The notes: generated by a model not told the origin, from the sequence alone. Shown: positions 46,850 to 58,345, counted from the first letter of the stretch. The stretch is 64,000 nucleotides of DNA from Miscanthus floridulus (GCF_019320115.1 NC_089589.1:23193273-23257272); one strand, 5' to 3'. Numbers and translations: made by a program.

Positions 46850-49103
46850 AGAGGCCATACAAGCAAAGCACAAGCGATGATACTGCGCCACTCTTTATTT
46901 TTCAATTGCTTAGTGGTCAATGCACTTGCGCTTCCGAGTTGCCCTTGGAAAAGGCTGAGGTTCGATTCATTTTCGCCAGCATTGTAACGAGGGGGTGGGT
47001 TATAAATGCTAGGAAGGTTCTCAGTGTAGTATTTATCTGTGAAGTTCGACACCTCCTCTAAAATGTATGCCTCTGCAATGGAAGCCTCAATTTTGGCTTT
47101 ATTTCTACATTTTTTTACGAAAAGTCTTCAGACATCTCTCGATTGGATAGCACCAACGGTTCTGCACGGGCCCCACATCCGTGCCTCATACGGGAGGTGC
47201 ACAATCAAATGCTGCATCGGCAGGAAGCAGCTGGGTGGAAAGATCTTCTCCAACTTACAGAGCAACACGGGTGCCACTTTTTCCAAGTCATCAATGACGA
47301 TCCGAGAGAGCTCCTTGGCACAAAGCTGGCGGAATAAGTAGCTCAACTCTGCCAGCACTTGCCAGACATGCTCCAGGACATAGCCTCGAACCATCGCCGG
47401 AAGAAGCCGCTCAATCCATATGTGGTAGTCGTGACTTTTCATCCCGTTGACTCGCAGAGTGCCTAAGTTCACTCCCCTCTTTAGATTCGATGCATACCCA
47501 TCAGGAAACATTAGCGTCTGGATCCATTCAAGTACTTCCCTCCTTCGGTCCTTTTTCAAGACGAAATCGGCCTTAGGCCTTCTCCAGGTCTTGCCACGAC
47601 TAGGAGGCTGTATCTCTTGATTTGCTCTATCGCACAACGTTGCCAGGTCCACTCTAGCCTTAGGGTCGTCCTTAGACTTTTTAGTGTCCATGAGTGTTGC
47701 CCAAAGTGCCTCGGCGACATTCTTTTGAGTGTGCATTACATCAATGTTATGTGGCAGAAGAAGGTCATCGAAATAGGGGAGCCTTGTCATGCCCGAGATA
47801 TGAGTCCACATATGTTGCTCACCATATCGCACAAAATCTCCTTCTTCATTGGGCACGAGAGCATCTATCTGAGCATGAACCTCGGCACTAGTCATCATCC
47901 GTGGTGCAGGGTTTGTCACTTTGACACCTTTCTTAAAGTTCCTTATGTCTTGTCTGAATGGATGGTCAAGAGGTAGGAATTGACGATGTCTGTCGAATGA
48001 TGAATACTTGCCACCATTCTGCAACCAAATGAACCTCACACCTTCCTTGTTGAAAGGAGACACCGGAGGGAGATTAAGGGGATAATGAAGACGGGCCAAC
48101 ATGTGTATGGGGCAGCCATCATTCCATAAGGATTGAACCCATCTGTTTCCAGCGCGACACGTACATTACGAGCCTCATCTGCTTTGTCACGATGTTTGTC
48201 ATTAAAGCGGATCCAAGCTTCACCATCGGATGGATGTACCATCTTGTCAGGATTGTACCGTTTGCCATTTTTGTGCCATATCATCTGTTTCGCGGATTCC
48301 TCGGTCATGTATAGCCGTTGGATCCTCGGTAGGAATGGAAGGTACCATACGATTTTCACGGGGATCGTAAGTTGCCTCTTCTGACCATCATCAGAGTCTA
48401 CCTCCAGGTACCTAAAGGATTTCCACTTTGGACAGAACTTTGCATGCTCGTGTTCTTTCCTAAATAGAACGCACCTCTTGGGACAAGCATGTATCTACTC
48501 ATACGGCATCTTAAGTGTACGAAGGAGTTTCTGTGACTCGTACATGCTCTTTGGTAGAATGTGGCCCTCTGGAAGCAGGGTGCCAATCACAGCCAACATC
48601 TTATCGAAGCCTTCTCGACTCAAGTTTAACTAGGACTTCAACCCCATTAAGCGTCCAATGGCATCCAGTTGAGACACCGTTGACCGATCGTGAAGGGGTT
48701 TCTGTGCCGAGTCCATCATGTCGTAGAACGCCTGTGTGACTGCCTCCATCTCCTCCTTCTCACGTCCCTCATCGAACTGTTCTTGGTGAAAGTCATCTAA
48801 CATATCTGCTACCCCCGCATCAGCTTTAAAAGGCTCCACCCATGGTCTCAGCACCTCCTCTCTCATACGATGGGCTTCACCATGGTGGACCCACCGGGTG
48901 TAGTCCGGCGTAAATCCCTTCTTCATAAGATGTTTACCCATTTCCACCTTGTTTACCCTTCTCCTGTTTCCACATTTGCTGCAGGGACACAAAACTAGGC
49001 AATGTCCTTTAGCAGCCATGCCAAATGCACTGTTCAAGAAAGCATCGGTCTTGTTCATCCATTCTGTGGTGTAATCACTCTGACTTCTCCAGCCCGTGTA
49101 CAT
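46850..49103 (-). pseudogene. TNP2-like CACTA transposase pseudogene
   Basis: The protein would start near 49103 with a transposase-associated domain; CPCSKCGNRR and GFTPDYTRWVHHGE fit that zinc-binding domain. At about 48500-48080 the Transposase_21 region follows (RYLEVDSDDGQKRQL, YLPFLPRIQRLYMTEESA, ALETDGFNPYGMMAAPYTC), with a frame change near 48360. A deletion then removes part of the catalytic core, after which 48102-47128 reads on open for 324 codons (LPYFDDLLLPHNIDVMHT, VNGMKSHDYHIWIERLLP, MQHLIVHLPYEARMWGP). The end, 47052-46850, includes LPSIYNPPPRYNAGENES. TNP2 cuts and joins CACTA ends. This copy cannot make a full protein, although the 324-codon block is well preserved. Confidence 0.85.
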
Positions 49104-49850
49104 CCACTAACGGTCATCCATCCTCTAACATATGTATCAGCGAGTAATGTAACCATCAATTGCATCTACATGATGTTCCTACTGTCTAATAGGTGAGGAT
49201 AGGTCCTAATCCCACCCGTGGATGCGTAGATGAGGTTAGTTTCCATGTTCTACTCCTATCCGAGACAAAATTTCGGTAGCACCTCCCCGCTGTTCTCCAG
49301 ATACACATCCTGCCAAAGAAGAGTGCGTATCCGGAGAACAACAGGGAGGTGATGCTGAAACTCTGTCTCGGACCAGAGCAGACCATGGAAACTAACCCAT
49401 CTATGCATTCACGGGCTATCCAAAAAACGTGGACAATCCGAAACAGGTACGGTCATAGATATGCAAAGATCTGCATACCTCCAACCGTATCTCTTTCGAA
49501 CGGGAGACGCCTAACTGGGTTACGCGATCTACGACCATGATACGGAAAGAGGGGTTATACCTAGGGTGGCGGCGGAGTTAGGCTAGCAGGGCCATGGCGG
49601 GTCGGTGCAGTGGCGAGGCGACGCGGTGCAGCCAAACCGGCACGGCGACGGGAACTCCGACTCGGCTCCGACGGGCTCTTCTCTACAAAAATGGAACAAA
49701 ATACTATCATTTAAAAAAATCGGCAGAACCTCCCCTGCACGGTGAGGTTTCCAAAACCTATAAAAAACAACGGCACGATGGCCGACAAGCACATATGTCT
49801 TAAGAAAAGCCATGTAGTTTGAATATCAATCCATGCAGAAGAATATATCC

Positions 49851-50060
49851 AAGTAGTACCACTACTTCTACTACTACTTCCACTATTGCTACTACTTCTA
49901 CCACTATTGCTACTACTACTACCACTAGTTCTACTACTACTACTACCACTACTTCTACTACTACTACTACCACTAGTTCTACTACTACTACCACTAGTTC
50001 TACTACTACTACCACTAGCACTACTACTACAACTAATACTACTACAACCATCACTACCAC
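49851..50060. repeat. Imperfect ACT/ACC trinucleotide repeat
   Basis: About 200 bp of (CTA)n interrupted by CCACTAGTT and CCACTACTT units. It produces a long threonine/serine-rich frame on plus and a valine-rich frame on minus that I consider meaningless. A CTCCTC-type repeat follows at 50165-50225. Confidence 0.95.
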
Positions 50061-50519
50061 GACAACAACAAGAGAGAGGGCATATCTGACCGGCACCGGG
50101 GGTAGGGGCGGGCAGCGTCGGGGCGGGCGGTCCACGGGGCGCAGCCGGGGGCAGGGCTGGCTCCTACTCCTCCTCCTCCTCCTCCTCGCCTCCTCCCCCT
50201 CCTCCTCCTCCTCCTCCTCCCCTCCGCCACCCGCCGACGTTGGCGGACCAGCGTGGGCGACCTGGCCATGCTCGGCCACACGCGGGCGTGGGGGCGGGGG
50301 TTGGCGGGGGCGCGCGCGGGGAGGGGCTACGGCGAGCGGCACGCGGCGCGGGGAAGGGCGGCCGTGGGCGCGGCGCACGGGGAGGGGAGGGCGGCGCGCG
50401 GTGCGGGGGCGGGCCGGCGTTGGCGGGCGGTGGCGCGGGGACGGCCGAGAGCGGCGCGCGCGGGGGCTGTCTGTCTGTATGGCTTGGACTGCCCGGCCGA
50501 ATTCGCCTAAGTGCCCCCA

Positions 50520-51490
50520 CCCGCCCCTTTGCCGAACACCGGATCAGGGAGGCACTCGGCAAAGGAGGCAACTTTGCCGAGTGCCCCGATCCGGCCATCG
50601 ACATAGATTTTTTTTGAAATACCTTTGCCGAGTGCCCCTGTGAAGGCACTCGTCAAAGAGGAAATTTCTAAAAAATTCAAAAAACCTCTTTGCCGAGCGC
50701 CTTATTCTTGGCACTCGGCAAAGCCTTTGCCGAGTGTCATGCCCCGGCGTTCGGCAAAGTTTTTTTTTTGTTTTTGGCCTCTAAATTTTTTGTGCAGCCC
50801 TTTTAAAGTACCAGGAACTCCTTGTTAGAATTTGGGCTGCACAAAAAATTTGGAAATTTCTTGGTACTTTAAAAATCACCAAATTCTAACGAGGAGTTCC
50901 TGGTATTTTAAAAGGGCTGCACAAAAAATTTGGAGGTCAAAAAAAAAACTTTGCCGAGTGCCGGGGTATGGCACTCGGCAAAGGGGGTCTTTGCCGAGTG
51001 CCAAGAATAAGGCGCTCGACAAAGAGGATTTTTGAATTTTTTTTAGAAATTTCCTCTTTGGCGAGTGCCTTCACAGGAGCACTCGGTAAAGGTATTTCAA
51101 AAAAAAAAGTATTTTTTTTAATTTCTCCCTTTGCCGAGTGCCGAAGCTATTAGGCACTCGGCAAACACATTTCAAAAAAAATATTGAATCTTTGCCGAGC
51201 ACCGTGTCAGGGGCACTCGACAAAGTATTTTCAAAAAAAAAATTATTTGCCGAGTGCCTAACAGCAGGCACTCGACAAAGAAGGACGTGGCCGAACACCG
51301 TTACGCAGGGCAGCCTATGCCGAATGCCGTGCTTTTGCCGAGAGCCTGGCACTCGGCAAAGAAGTCCTTTGCCGAGTGCAATTCTTTGCCGAGTGCGGCA
51401 CTCGACAAAGAAGGTATTTGCCGAGTGCGACACTCGACAAAGAAGGTCTTTGCCGAGTGCCCGATTTTTGACACTCGGCAAAGGCACTAA
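50520..51490. repeat. Right subterminal repeats of the KCS-splitting CACTA
   Basis: About twenty copies of TTTGCCGAGTGCC or its complement occur in inverted pairs with poly-A/T spacers. They contain the large inverted repeat at 50609-51106. Confidence 0.85.
50609..51106. repeat. Long inverted repeat (hairpin), arms about 225 bp, loop 47 bp
   Basis: The left arm 50609-50833 pairs with the right arm 50881-51106. Examples are GGAACTCCTTGTTAGAATTT at 50814 with AAATTCTAACGAGGAGTTCC at 50881, and GTGAAGGCACTCG near 50640 with AGTGCCTTCAC near 51064. The match extends through poly-A/T spacers and several subterminal motifs. A transcript crossing it would fold into long double-stranded RNA. Confidence 0.85.
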
Positions 51491-52227
51491 GGCCCTGTTT
51501 CTAGTAGTGAACAGCCTCTTCCGGATGGGCGGCGCCGCCGTCCTCCTCACCAACCGCGGCGGCTCCGATCGCCGCCGCGCCAAGTACCAGCTCATGCACA
51601 CGGTGCGTACCCACCACGGCGCCCACGACCGCGCATACCGGTGCGTGTTCCAGGAGGAGGACGAGACGGGGCGCGTGGGCGTGGCACTCTCCAAGGACCT
51701 CAGGGCAGTCGCCGGCGAGGCGCTCAAGACCAACATCACGACGCTGGGGCCGCTGGCGCTCCCCATCACCTCATGTCGGAGCACATCCTGTTCCTGGCCT
51801 CCCTCGTGGCGCGCAAGGTGTTCGGCGTCCGAGGCCTCCCCCCTACATCCCGGACTTCAAGATGGCGTTCGAGCACTTCTGCATCCACGCCGGCGGGCAG
51901 GCGGCGCTGGACACCATCGAGAAGAACCTCGAGCTCAGCCCCTGGCACATGGAGCCGTCCCGCATGACGCTCTACCGGTGGGGGAACACCTCCAGCAGCT
52001 CGCTCTGGTACGAGCTCGCCTACACGGAGGCGCAGGGCCGGGTCCAGCGAGGGCACCGCGCGTGGCAGATCGCGTTCGGGTCCGGGTTCAAGTGTAATAG
52101 TGCTGTGTTGCGCGCGCTGCGGACGATTGATCCGAAGAAGGAGAGCGCCGTCGGGAACCCCTGGGTGGACGAGATCCATAGGTTCCCCGTCGAGGTGCCC
52201 AAGGTGGAGAGCGTCGTCGTGTCCTGA

Positions 52228-53034
52228 CGAGTGACGAGGACGGCTCTGGTTCTCTCTGGTCGTCGGAGGACGAGCTACAAGATTGCTACTACTACTGCTG
52301 TTCTGCTTCTTCTTCGTTCTGAAAATTCTTTATTAAATATATAAGTATGTCGACAAAACAAAAGTGCGTGCTGATGGAGTGTGGCGGCGTAATTTGATAC
52401 AGGGAAGCTCTGTAACTGTAAGAATACCTTACATACAACAAGTGTGATGATTGGATGAGAGGTACTGTCGCTGACATGGTTTGGAGCTTCGATCGGAAGC
52501 AGAAACCTGATGTGGATTCTTTGGGTTTGGCACTGGAATAATAATAAGGACTGAAAACTGTACGAACTTAAAACAAGCCCAATCCGGTGACTGAAACTTG
52601 TCCAAACTTGAAAGTTGTATGTACAAAACCATGGTTATGTGGTACTGTATTTCATTGGACTGGGCCTTATTGGATACCCCCTTGACTTGTGTTATTTTTA
52701 ATCGGCCCAGTTATGGCAGTGTGCCCAATTGGGTGACTTGTGTGTATGGGCTTAATGAATAATTTGGGCTGGAACGCCACCTTGTTTTCGTAATGCAACC
52801 TGGTGTTGGGCTTAAGTTATGGTTGCAGCATCAACTGAGCTAGGTTGTTTGCCATTGTGGAAGAACCTGCCGACTCCACCGAATCTCTCTCTAGTCTACG
52901 ACCATGGATCATACCTACAGTCCTGCATTTTCTAGTATAATTACTTTTTCATTCAGAGATACTAGACTTATATGATGATGTGTCCTCGTCGACGGTGCGA
53001 CCCTTTTAACAACTTGTTTAATTTCAAATTAGGT
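52228..53034. other. KCS 3' flank
   Basis: This is noncoding sequence after the KCS stop, with a possible 3' UTR to about 52700 (AATAATAATAAGG, TTTATTAAATATATAAG). No further gene is visible. Confidence 0.5.
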
Positions 53035-53262
53035 CATGTTTAGATCAACTAGAACTGAAGTATAGTAGAACTAAAATTTAGGTGGATCACTTTTATTCCG
53101 ATGTTATTTGGATACATGGACTAAAAGTAAACTAAAAGCAAAAAAAAACTTTCCTTGACCTAAGACCAATGGCTAGTTGGATTGGGAACTAAAAATTAGT
53201 TCACTTTAATTCACATGTTTGAATATCTGGGTCTAAAGTTCAGTTAGTGGTATCCAAACATG
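53035..53262. mobile_element. MITE with CATGTTTAGAT / ATCCAAACATG ends
   Basis: This is a 228-bp AT-rich segment with inverse ends (CATGTTTAGATCAACTAG left, TTAGTGGTATCCAAACATG right) and internal AACTAAAAATTAGTT-type complementarity. It is a typical small grass MITE; superfamily uncertain. It lies directly next to the PIF-type MITE at 53269. Confidence 0.5.
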
Positions 53263-53268
53263 CGCTTA

Positions 53269-53634
53269 GAGCATCTCCAATAGTTCAAAAAAATCAATGA
53301 TTTTTTCCAAGTGACTAAAAAATTGGGAGTATATTTATTGAGCATCTCCAACAGTTCTAAAATCCGGCTCCTAAAATATAGAAGACAATTTTGCATCAGG
53401 AGTCCTAAATTATTTCCAAATTACCCTAACCATTATTATACTTTTCTTTCTCTCTTGTACATTTGCACTAAGAACCATGTCCTACTTCTTATTCTTCCAC
53501 ATATCCTTCCACCTCTAGGTTGGCCAATCGATGTGTGCGCTTATATTTCCGTGCGACTGCGGTTGATTTTCCTAAGTGAGGAAAGATATATTGGGATTTA
53601 AGATAGGGACTTGCTGGAGATGTTGGAGATGCTC
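53269..53634. mobile_element. Tourist/PIF-type MITE, TSD TTA
   Basis: The left end GAGCATCTCCAATAG and right end TGTTGGAGATGCTC are inverse. TTA lies on both sides (53266-53268 and 53635-53637). A second copy of the terminal motif (AGCATCTCCAACAG) occurs at about 53341, suggesting a nested or rearranged end. Confidence 0.75.
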
Positions 53635-54907
53635 TTACCTTATAAACTAGAGGATGCAGGTGCATTCACGCCAGAACAAAAAATAGTAATTATGGTCAAA
53701 TTTTCACTATATATGCATCCCTACCAATTATCATGAAAGTATATGCACCCCACATCAATGTATCCCCCTTTGAGTTTGATCTAGCTTCATCCCTGCGTTC
53801 GAGGCATGGGTGTGCATGTAACATCCACAAAAACGAGTCACTACGTAAAAAATGATTTTTAGCAACAGGGCGAATTTTTTGTAGGGGCGGCCGGTGATGG
53901 AGCCGCCCCTACAGTGGCGTGCTCGGGTGCCCAGACACAAGCCGCCCCTACAAATAGAACAGCAGGGGCGGCTGGTGATACGAGCCACCCCTACAAATGG
54001 GTCTGATTTGTAGGGGCGGCTCACTCACCAGCCGCCCCCGGCATTGCTATTTGTAGGGGTGGCTGGTGATTGAGCCGCCCCTACAAATGCCCCCGTATAA
54101 ATAGCTCCGATTTGTAGGGGCGGCTCAATCACCAGCCGCCCCTACAAATGACCCACATATAAAACAGCTGCAGCACCTTCTTCCTCCTTGGGTCACTCAC
54201 TCTAACCCGTGAAAGAAAGGTGGGAGGCCTTGGGCACCTGCCAAAAATTGCTCTACTAAGGGGGGAAGGTTTTGTTCTCAAATCCTTTGGTGGAGAGGTT
54301 GTAGAAGGTAAGAAAATGCGATTCCACACTTTTTTTAAAGTTTTAATGGTTGGTTAGTGAGTAATTAAAGTTTTGTTTTTCTCTCTCTTCTATGGTGCTT
54401 GAGTTACTTATGAAGCAAATTAGACCTAAGTTTTAAATGTACTAGGGTAAATTAGGGAGGGGAACAAGATCATACCCTTATTTGGTCCATGTTTCTTGAT
54501 TTTAGTGAACAATTAGTTAGTTTTATGCTTGTTTCATGTGCATGTAGATCTAGATCTAGGGTTTGGTTTTTTTATTAATTTCATTTTTGTAAATTTATGT
54601 TTCATAAAATTGGACTAGGGTTTGTATGAAAGATATTGGGTAAAGTATAATTGCTGCTAATTGTTGTCTTTGAAATTGTTTATTATAATCAATAAATATG
54701 TATTTTAATTATTTATAGATAAATGGGCCATTAATTAATTTTCCTCTACCATGGTGTGTTTGTATGCTTCATGTAATTATATTAGATCTATATTCATATA
54801 TATCTGAAGTATATACAATTATTCTCAAGTAATTATTAATTTGATTCATTTTTATATATATCTGAATAAGTAGTCCTTTAATGTTTGTTTTGTCGTTGTT
54901 GTAAAAG

Positions 54908-56295
54908 ATGGAGTACAGGAACTCTTGGATGTATGGTTCGTTAAGGTTCAAGGCAGGTTTCCGTGAAGAGGTGGATAAATTTATTGAAGCCGCAAAGAAG
55001 CATGCAACGACATTGAAAGAGAATAAGGATACAATTATTTGTCCCTATAAAGATTGCAAGAACCGTATGGCATGGACAGATGTGACTATCATCAGATCAC
55101 ATTTGATTATGCGAGGATTTGTTGAGGACTACACAGTGTGGATTCATCATGGTGAAATAGTTATTGTTAACGACGAGGATGAGGAGGAATACGACGACAA
55201 AACCATAGAATTCCTGTCCCAATATTCAGCAGAGCTTGATGCACGAATGGATTTTAAGTTTGGCAATGACTAAGGTGGTGATGCTGGTGGTTGGGATGGT
55301 AACGACGAATGTGGTGCCAATAATGATGGTGGAGCACGTGTCGGGGATGAAGATGATTTGGAGGACATGTTTCGAGCCCTTGGACCAGAGATTTTACAAA
55401 ATAGCCCGAAAGGTTTAGAAAATTTAGAAAGGGGGACAAAAGCATCGAATGAGACTGTGTATGGTGTTGAAAAGGGCTATCCGACACATTGAACATTGCT
55501 ATGTTTTGTGCTTGAGCTGCTCATCCTAAAGGCTAAGTACGGCTGGTCAGACAGTAGTTTCAATGATCTATTGCATCTCCTATCATGGGTGCTGCCACAA
55601 CCAAACTCAGTTCCCACCAACACATACCAAGCGAAGAAGGTCATAAGTCCATTGACAATGGAGGTTAAAAAAAATCCATGCATGCCCCAACCATTGTATA
55701 CTTTTTAGTGGCGAAACATTCAAGTCATTGGATAAATGTCCCCGGTGTGGGGCCAGCCGGTACAAGAACAATGACCTTTACAGTGGGGACGAAGCCTCCA
55801 TGGGGAAAAAAGGAATAAGAAGGGTACAAAAAAGGTGGTACAAGAATCTCAGCCCCCAGAGGACACTCCATTAGGCAACGATGCAAAGCGGAGAAGAATT
55901 CCTGCCTTGGTAATGTGGTACCTGCCAGTGACCGACCGCCTGGGAGTGTACATTGTGGATACTATATATGTTCTATGATGAGTAACACCAGTGCCTACAG
56001 GAGACACCCTTATGGATAAGTTTAAACCTCTTCACCCGTAGTATAAAAACTTCATACATGTTATGAAATACTAAACCAAAACTTGTTCTCTTGTAGTGGA
56101 AATAAGAGAAAGGAATGAAAAGAGACCCATACAAGGATGACCAACTCTTAGAGCTCGTCGGCGACCTTTGCAACTTCATATTGGACCAGATTGTACACGT
56201 CAAAGGCGCCTACCATGACCGAGAGTCTGACTTAGGTAGAAATCCTCAGTACCAACACCTTCATGAGACTAAAAGGCTAGCTCTAGGACGTTGAT
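54908..56295 (+). pseudogene. TNP2-like transposase pseudogene
   Basis: The first 121 codons (54908-55270) are open. They contain a transposase-associated domain, with CPYKDCKN, HLIMRGFVEDYTVWIHHGE and an acidic tail. After a stop at 55271-55273, text from the same family continues through frameshifts (LELLILKAKYGWSDSSFNDL, PTNTYQAKKVISPLTMEVKK, MPQPLYTF), reaching a spacer and KRRRIPALVMWYLPVTDRL near 55900. The catalytic core is absent, and a short C-terminal-like stretch at 56115-56290 ends the gene. It is an internally deleted, inactive copy. Confidence 0.75.
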
Positions 56296-56401
56296 AACAA
56301 TGTGTATGGAATTTGTATATTTAATGATGGATTGTATATATTCTTTTGAATTGGACTTGTAATTTTAGTTTATATAATACTCTTGTGCTGGTAGTCTAAG
56401 G

Positions 56402-56570
56402 GGTTCGGAACGCTGGACGCGGGGCATTCGGCAACGCGAACGCGGTTCGGAACGTTGGTCGCGGGGCGTTCGGCAACACGAACGCGGTTCGGAACGCTGG
56501 TCGCTGGGCGTTCGGCAACGCGAACGCGGTTCAGAACATTGGTCGCGGGGCATTCGGCAACGCAAACGCT
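56402..56570. repeat. 42-bp minisatellite, four copies
   Basis: Units start GGTTCGGAAC at 56402, 56444, 56486 and 56528, exactly 42 bp apart, with few differences. The unit is CpG-rich (GCGTTCGGCAACGCGAACGC) and lies between the transposase remnant and the right subterminal repeats of the CACTA element. Confidence 0.95.
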
Positions 56571-56935
56571 GGATGGAATACGCGGAAACAAACAGTGTTC
56601 TGATTGAATTTGAATTGTAAATTTGAATTTTTTTTGACGGAAAAACGTACTGTAGGGGCGGTTATAGATCGAACCGCCCCTACAAACATGTATTATAGAG
56701 GCGGCTAGTTCTACAGCCACCCCTACAAATAGATTTGTAGGGACGGCTAGTACTACAGCCGCCCCTACAAATCTATTTATAGGGGCGACTGAAATTTTTT
56801 TGACAGAAAAACGTACTGTAGGGGCAGTTCTAGATTAAACCGCCCCTATAAATAGGTATTATAGAGGCGGCTAGTTCTAAAACCGTCCCTACAAATAAAT
56901 TTGTAGGGGCGGCTTGTACTACAGCCGCCCCTTTG

Positions 56936-57083
56936 TGTAATGGACGTGTGTAATAAACAAACGTGAGTAAATTGCACAGCTGATCCTTAAAGTTTTACTC
57001 GATTCCAGTTTGGATGTGCAAGCTATGAAATCGTCTATTTAGCTCCCTGATATATTTAAGTGACATCTGAGTCCAAAATAGTA
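56936..57083. repeat. Segmental duplication, copy 2, inverted portion
   Basis: This is the reverse complement of 37391-37535 with few differences (TTTACTCACGTTTGTTTATT in copy 1). It is in opposite orientation to the rest of copy 2. Confidence 0.85.
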
Positions 57084-57510
57084 TAATATTTTTCTCTCAC
57101 AACAAATCATATTTAGTGGGCTTATCAGCCACAGAAAGCATGAACACAGCCTTGGGCACCATTGGCAATTTCAGTAGTAAAGGAGTATGTAAAGTAGTAC
57201 TCCGTATACAGCGCAAGAAGGCACCATGGGCACGTTCGCTACTTCGATTAATGCCGGATGCATCGGGTTTACTCACAATATATAAGCAAAGGGGCTCCGT
57301 TGACCTTTGACTGCTTGGCTACGGTAAAGCAAACGTGGCACCTCGAGGTACATGTCGCACCATCGCCTCCTGTGCCACCTTCATTGTTCGCTCTGCCCGG
57401 CCTACACCACTGCAGTCTGCACGCCAATACGCCATTATCCACCACCAGCGTAGTTGCATGTCGCACCATCGCCTCCTGTTTCTTCATTTTACGGAATATA
57501 TCCTAGATAC
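57084..57510. other. Sequence between duplication parts
   Basis: This has no counterpart in copy 1. It contains TATATAAG near 57279 and an 18-bp sequence TCGCACCATCGCCTCCTG twice (about 57354 and 57463). No frame is convincing. Confidence 0.4.
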
Positions 57511-57660
57511 ACCTAAAAACCATTTTTAGGGATGGTTCGTAATTCTTTGTAGGGACGGTTTGGCCAGCCGCCCCTATTGAACCGTCTCTATAAATCATGT
57601 TTTTGTAGGGACGATTCTCGGGCCGCCTCTACAAATCGATTTATAAGGGCGGCTCGTATT
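57511..57660. mobile_element. Terminal fragment of a GGGGCGGCT-class CACTA element
   Basis: The fragment begins near CACCTAAAAACCATTTTTAG, resembling a CACTA start. It contains TTTGTAGGGACGG / CCGCCCCTA motifs as in 53839-56935, and stops at 57660 where the direct part of the segmental duplication begins. Confidence 0.6.
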
Positions 57661-57792
57661 CTCGACAGCGACGAGGTTCCCGGAACTCCGGCCATGTCGC
57701 TGTGTGGGACCGGTTGTGGCAGGGACAGACATGTACCATGCATGATGTGCCTGTCTGGGACTGGTGAAAAAAGTGATTCTCCCACAATCGCG

Positions 57793-58053
57793 GGGGTGTT
57801 TAGTTACCCAAAATCCAAACTTTGGCACGGTGCAAAAAGAAGATTACCTGTCACATCAAATTTACGGTACATGTATGGAGTACTAAATGTTGACGAAATC
57901 AAAAACTAATTGCACAGTTTGGTTGTACTTTACGAGACGAACGTTTTGAGCCTAATTAATCAATGATTAGACAATTATTACCAAATACAAACGAACACCA
58001 CAGTGCTGTACAGTGAATTTGCACCTGCCGATTCAGTGCCACTAAACGTGGCC
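57793..58053. mobile_element. 261-bp MITE, TSD CGCG, absent from copy 1
   Basis: The ends are GGGGTGTTTAGTT and ACTAAACGTGGCC, flanked by CGCG at 57789-57792 and 58054-58057. The other duplication copy has a single uninterrupted site (CACAACCGCGTCAAC near 37812). It shares AGACGAACGTTTTGAGCC and AATGATTAGACAATTA phrases with a common grass MITE family. Confidence 0.8.
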
Positions 58054-58345
58054 CGCGTCAACTACATGTGAATGCAAAATCGAGCCATCGCTGCTGGGGA
58101 AGAAAACACAACGATTGTGCTAAACCTGGTCCCGGTTGCAAAATTGGCCGGCAGTTGGCGACAATCTAATTACTCGCGCTATGGCATCGTATAAAATCCC
58201 TTCTACTCGTTCACATGCCGTATAGTCCTCTGTTCCTTTTCAAGTTTCGCCCTGATTTTCGTGCTACTCAAACTTACATGTAATATCTGTAGCTCCAAAC
58301 ACTTCTAAATTTTTTTATTTCTGCAATATTTTCATCCACATGTTA

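Larger units (their letters stand above)
45801..51509 (-). mobile_element. 5.7-kb CACTA element inserted in KCS, TSD AAC
   Basis: The left end is CACTATTGGATTCAGG at 45801. The right end is GCCCTGTTTCTAGTAGTG at 51509, with complement CACTACTAGAAACAGG. AAC is duplicated at 45798-45800 and 51510-51512. Subterminal TTTGCCGAGTGC / GCACTCGGCAAA motifs fill 45825-46400 and 50520-51485. A decayed TNP2 gene lies on the minus strand. Near the transposase 5' side there is an ACT repeat and a GC-rich block, and a large inverted repeat lies at 50609-51106. It is the same class as the nested element at 30239-32424, which lacks a transposase. Confidence 0.92.
45708..52227 (+). pseudogene. 3-ketoacyl-CoA synthase pseudogene split by a CACTA element
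   Basis: KCS enzymes condense malonyl-CoA with acyl-CoA in the ER to elongate very-long-chain fatty acids for wax, suberin and lipids. The left remnant (45708-45800) reads [21 protein letters not shown], then SN; it carries a TAG in place of the usual Tyr. The N-terminal half with membrane segments and active-site Cys is missing. The frame resumes at 51510 with [17 protein letters not shown] and runs to a stop at 52225-52227. It retains the catalytic His block (HFCIHAGG) and Asn block ([12 protein letters not shown]). Two frameshifts lie near 51770 and 51840. The CACTA insertion (45801-51509) left AAC on both sides. The gene is dead three times over: truncation, frameshifts and insertion. Confidence 0.9.
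53839..56935 (+). mobile_element. Decayed CACTA element of the GGGGCGGCT class
   Basis: The left end is CACTACGTAAAAAATG at 53839, preceded by AGT. Subterminal TTTGTAGGGGCGGCT / AGCCGCCCCTACAAA motifs lie at 53870-54150 and 56650-56935. A TNP2-type frame runs on plus between them. The right terminus is missing; sequence passes at 56935 into the inverted part of the segmental duplication. A related fragment appears at 57511-57660. Confidence 0.8.

Noticed and set aside
49819..50643. 274-codon Thr/Ser-rich frame and a 192-codon Val-rich opposite frame
   Set aside because: They are translations of an ACT trinucleotide repeat and a GC-rich block, not proteins.
45825..51485. Regular TTTGCCGAGTGC repeats considered as a CRISPR-like array
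   Set aside because: They occur in both orientations with irregular spacing near the ends of a CACTA element in a plant genome, which fits transposon subterminal repeats.
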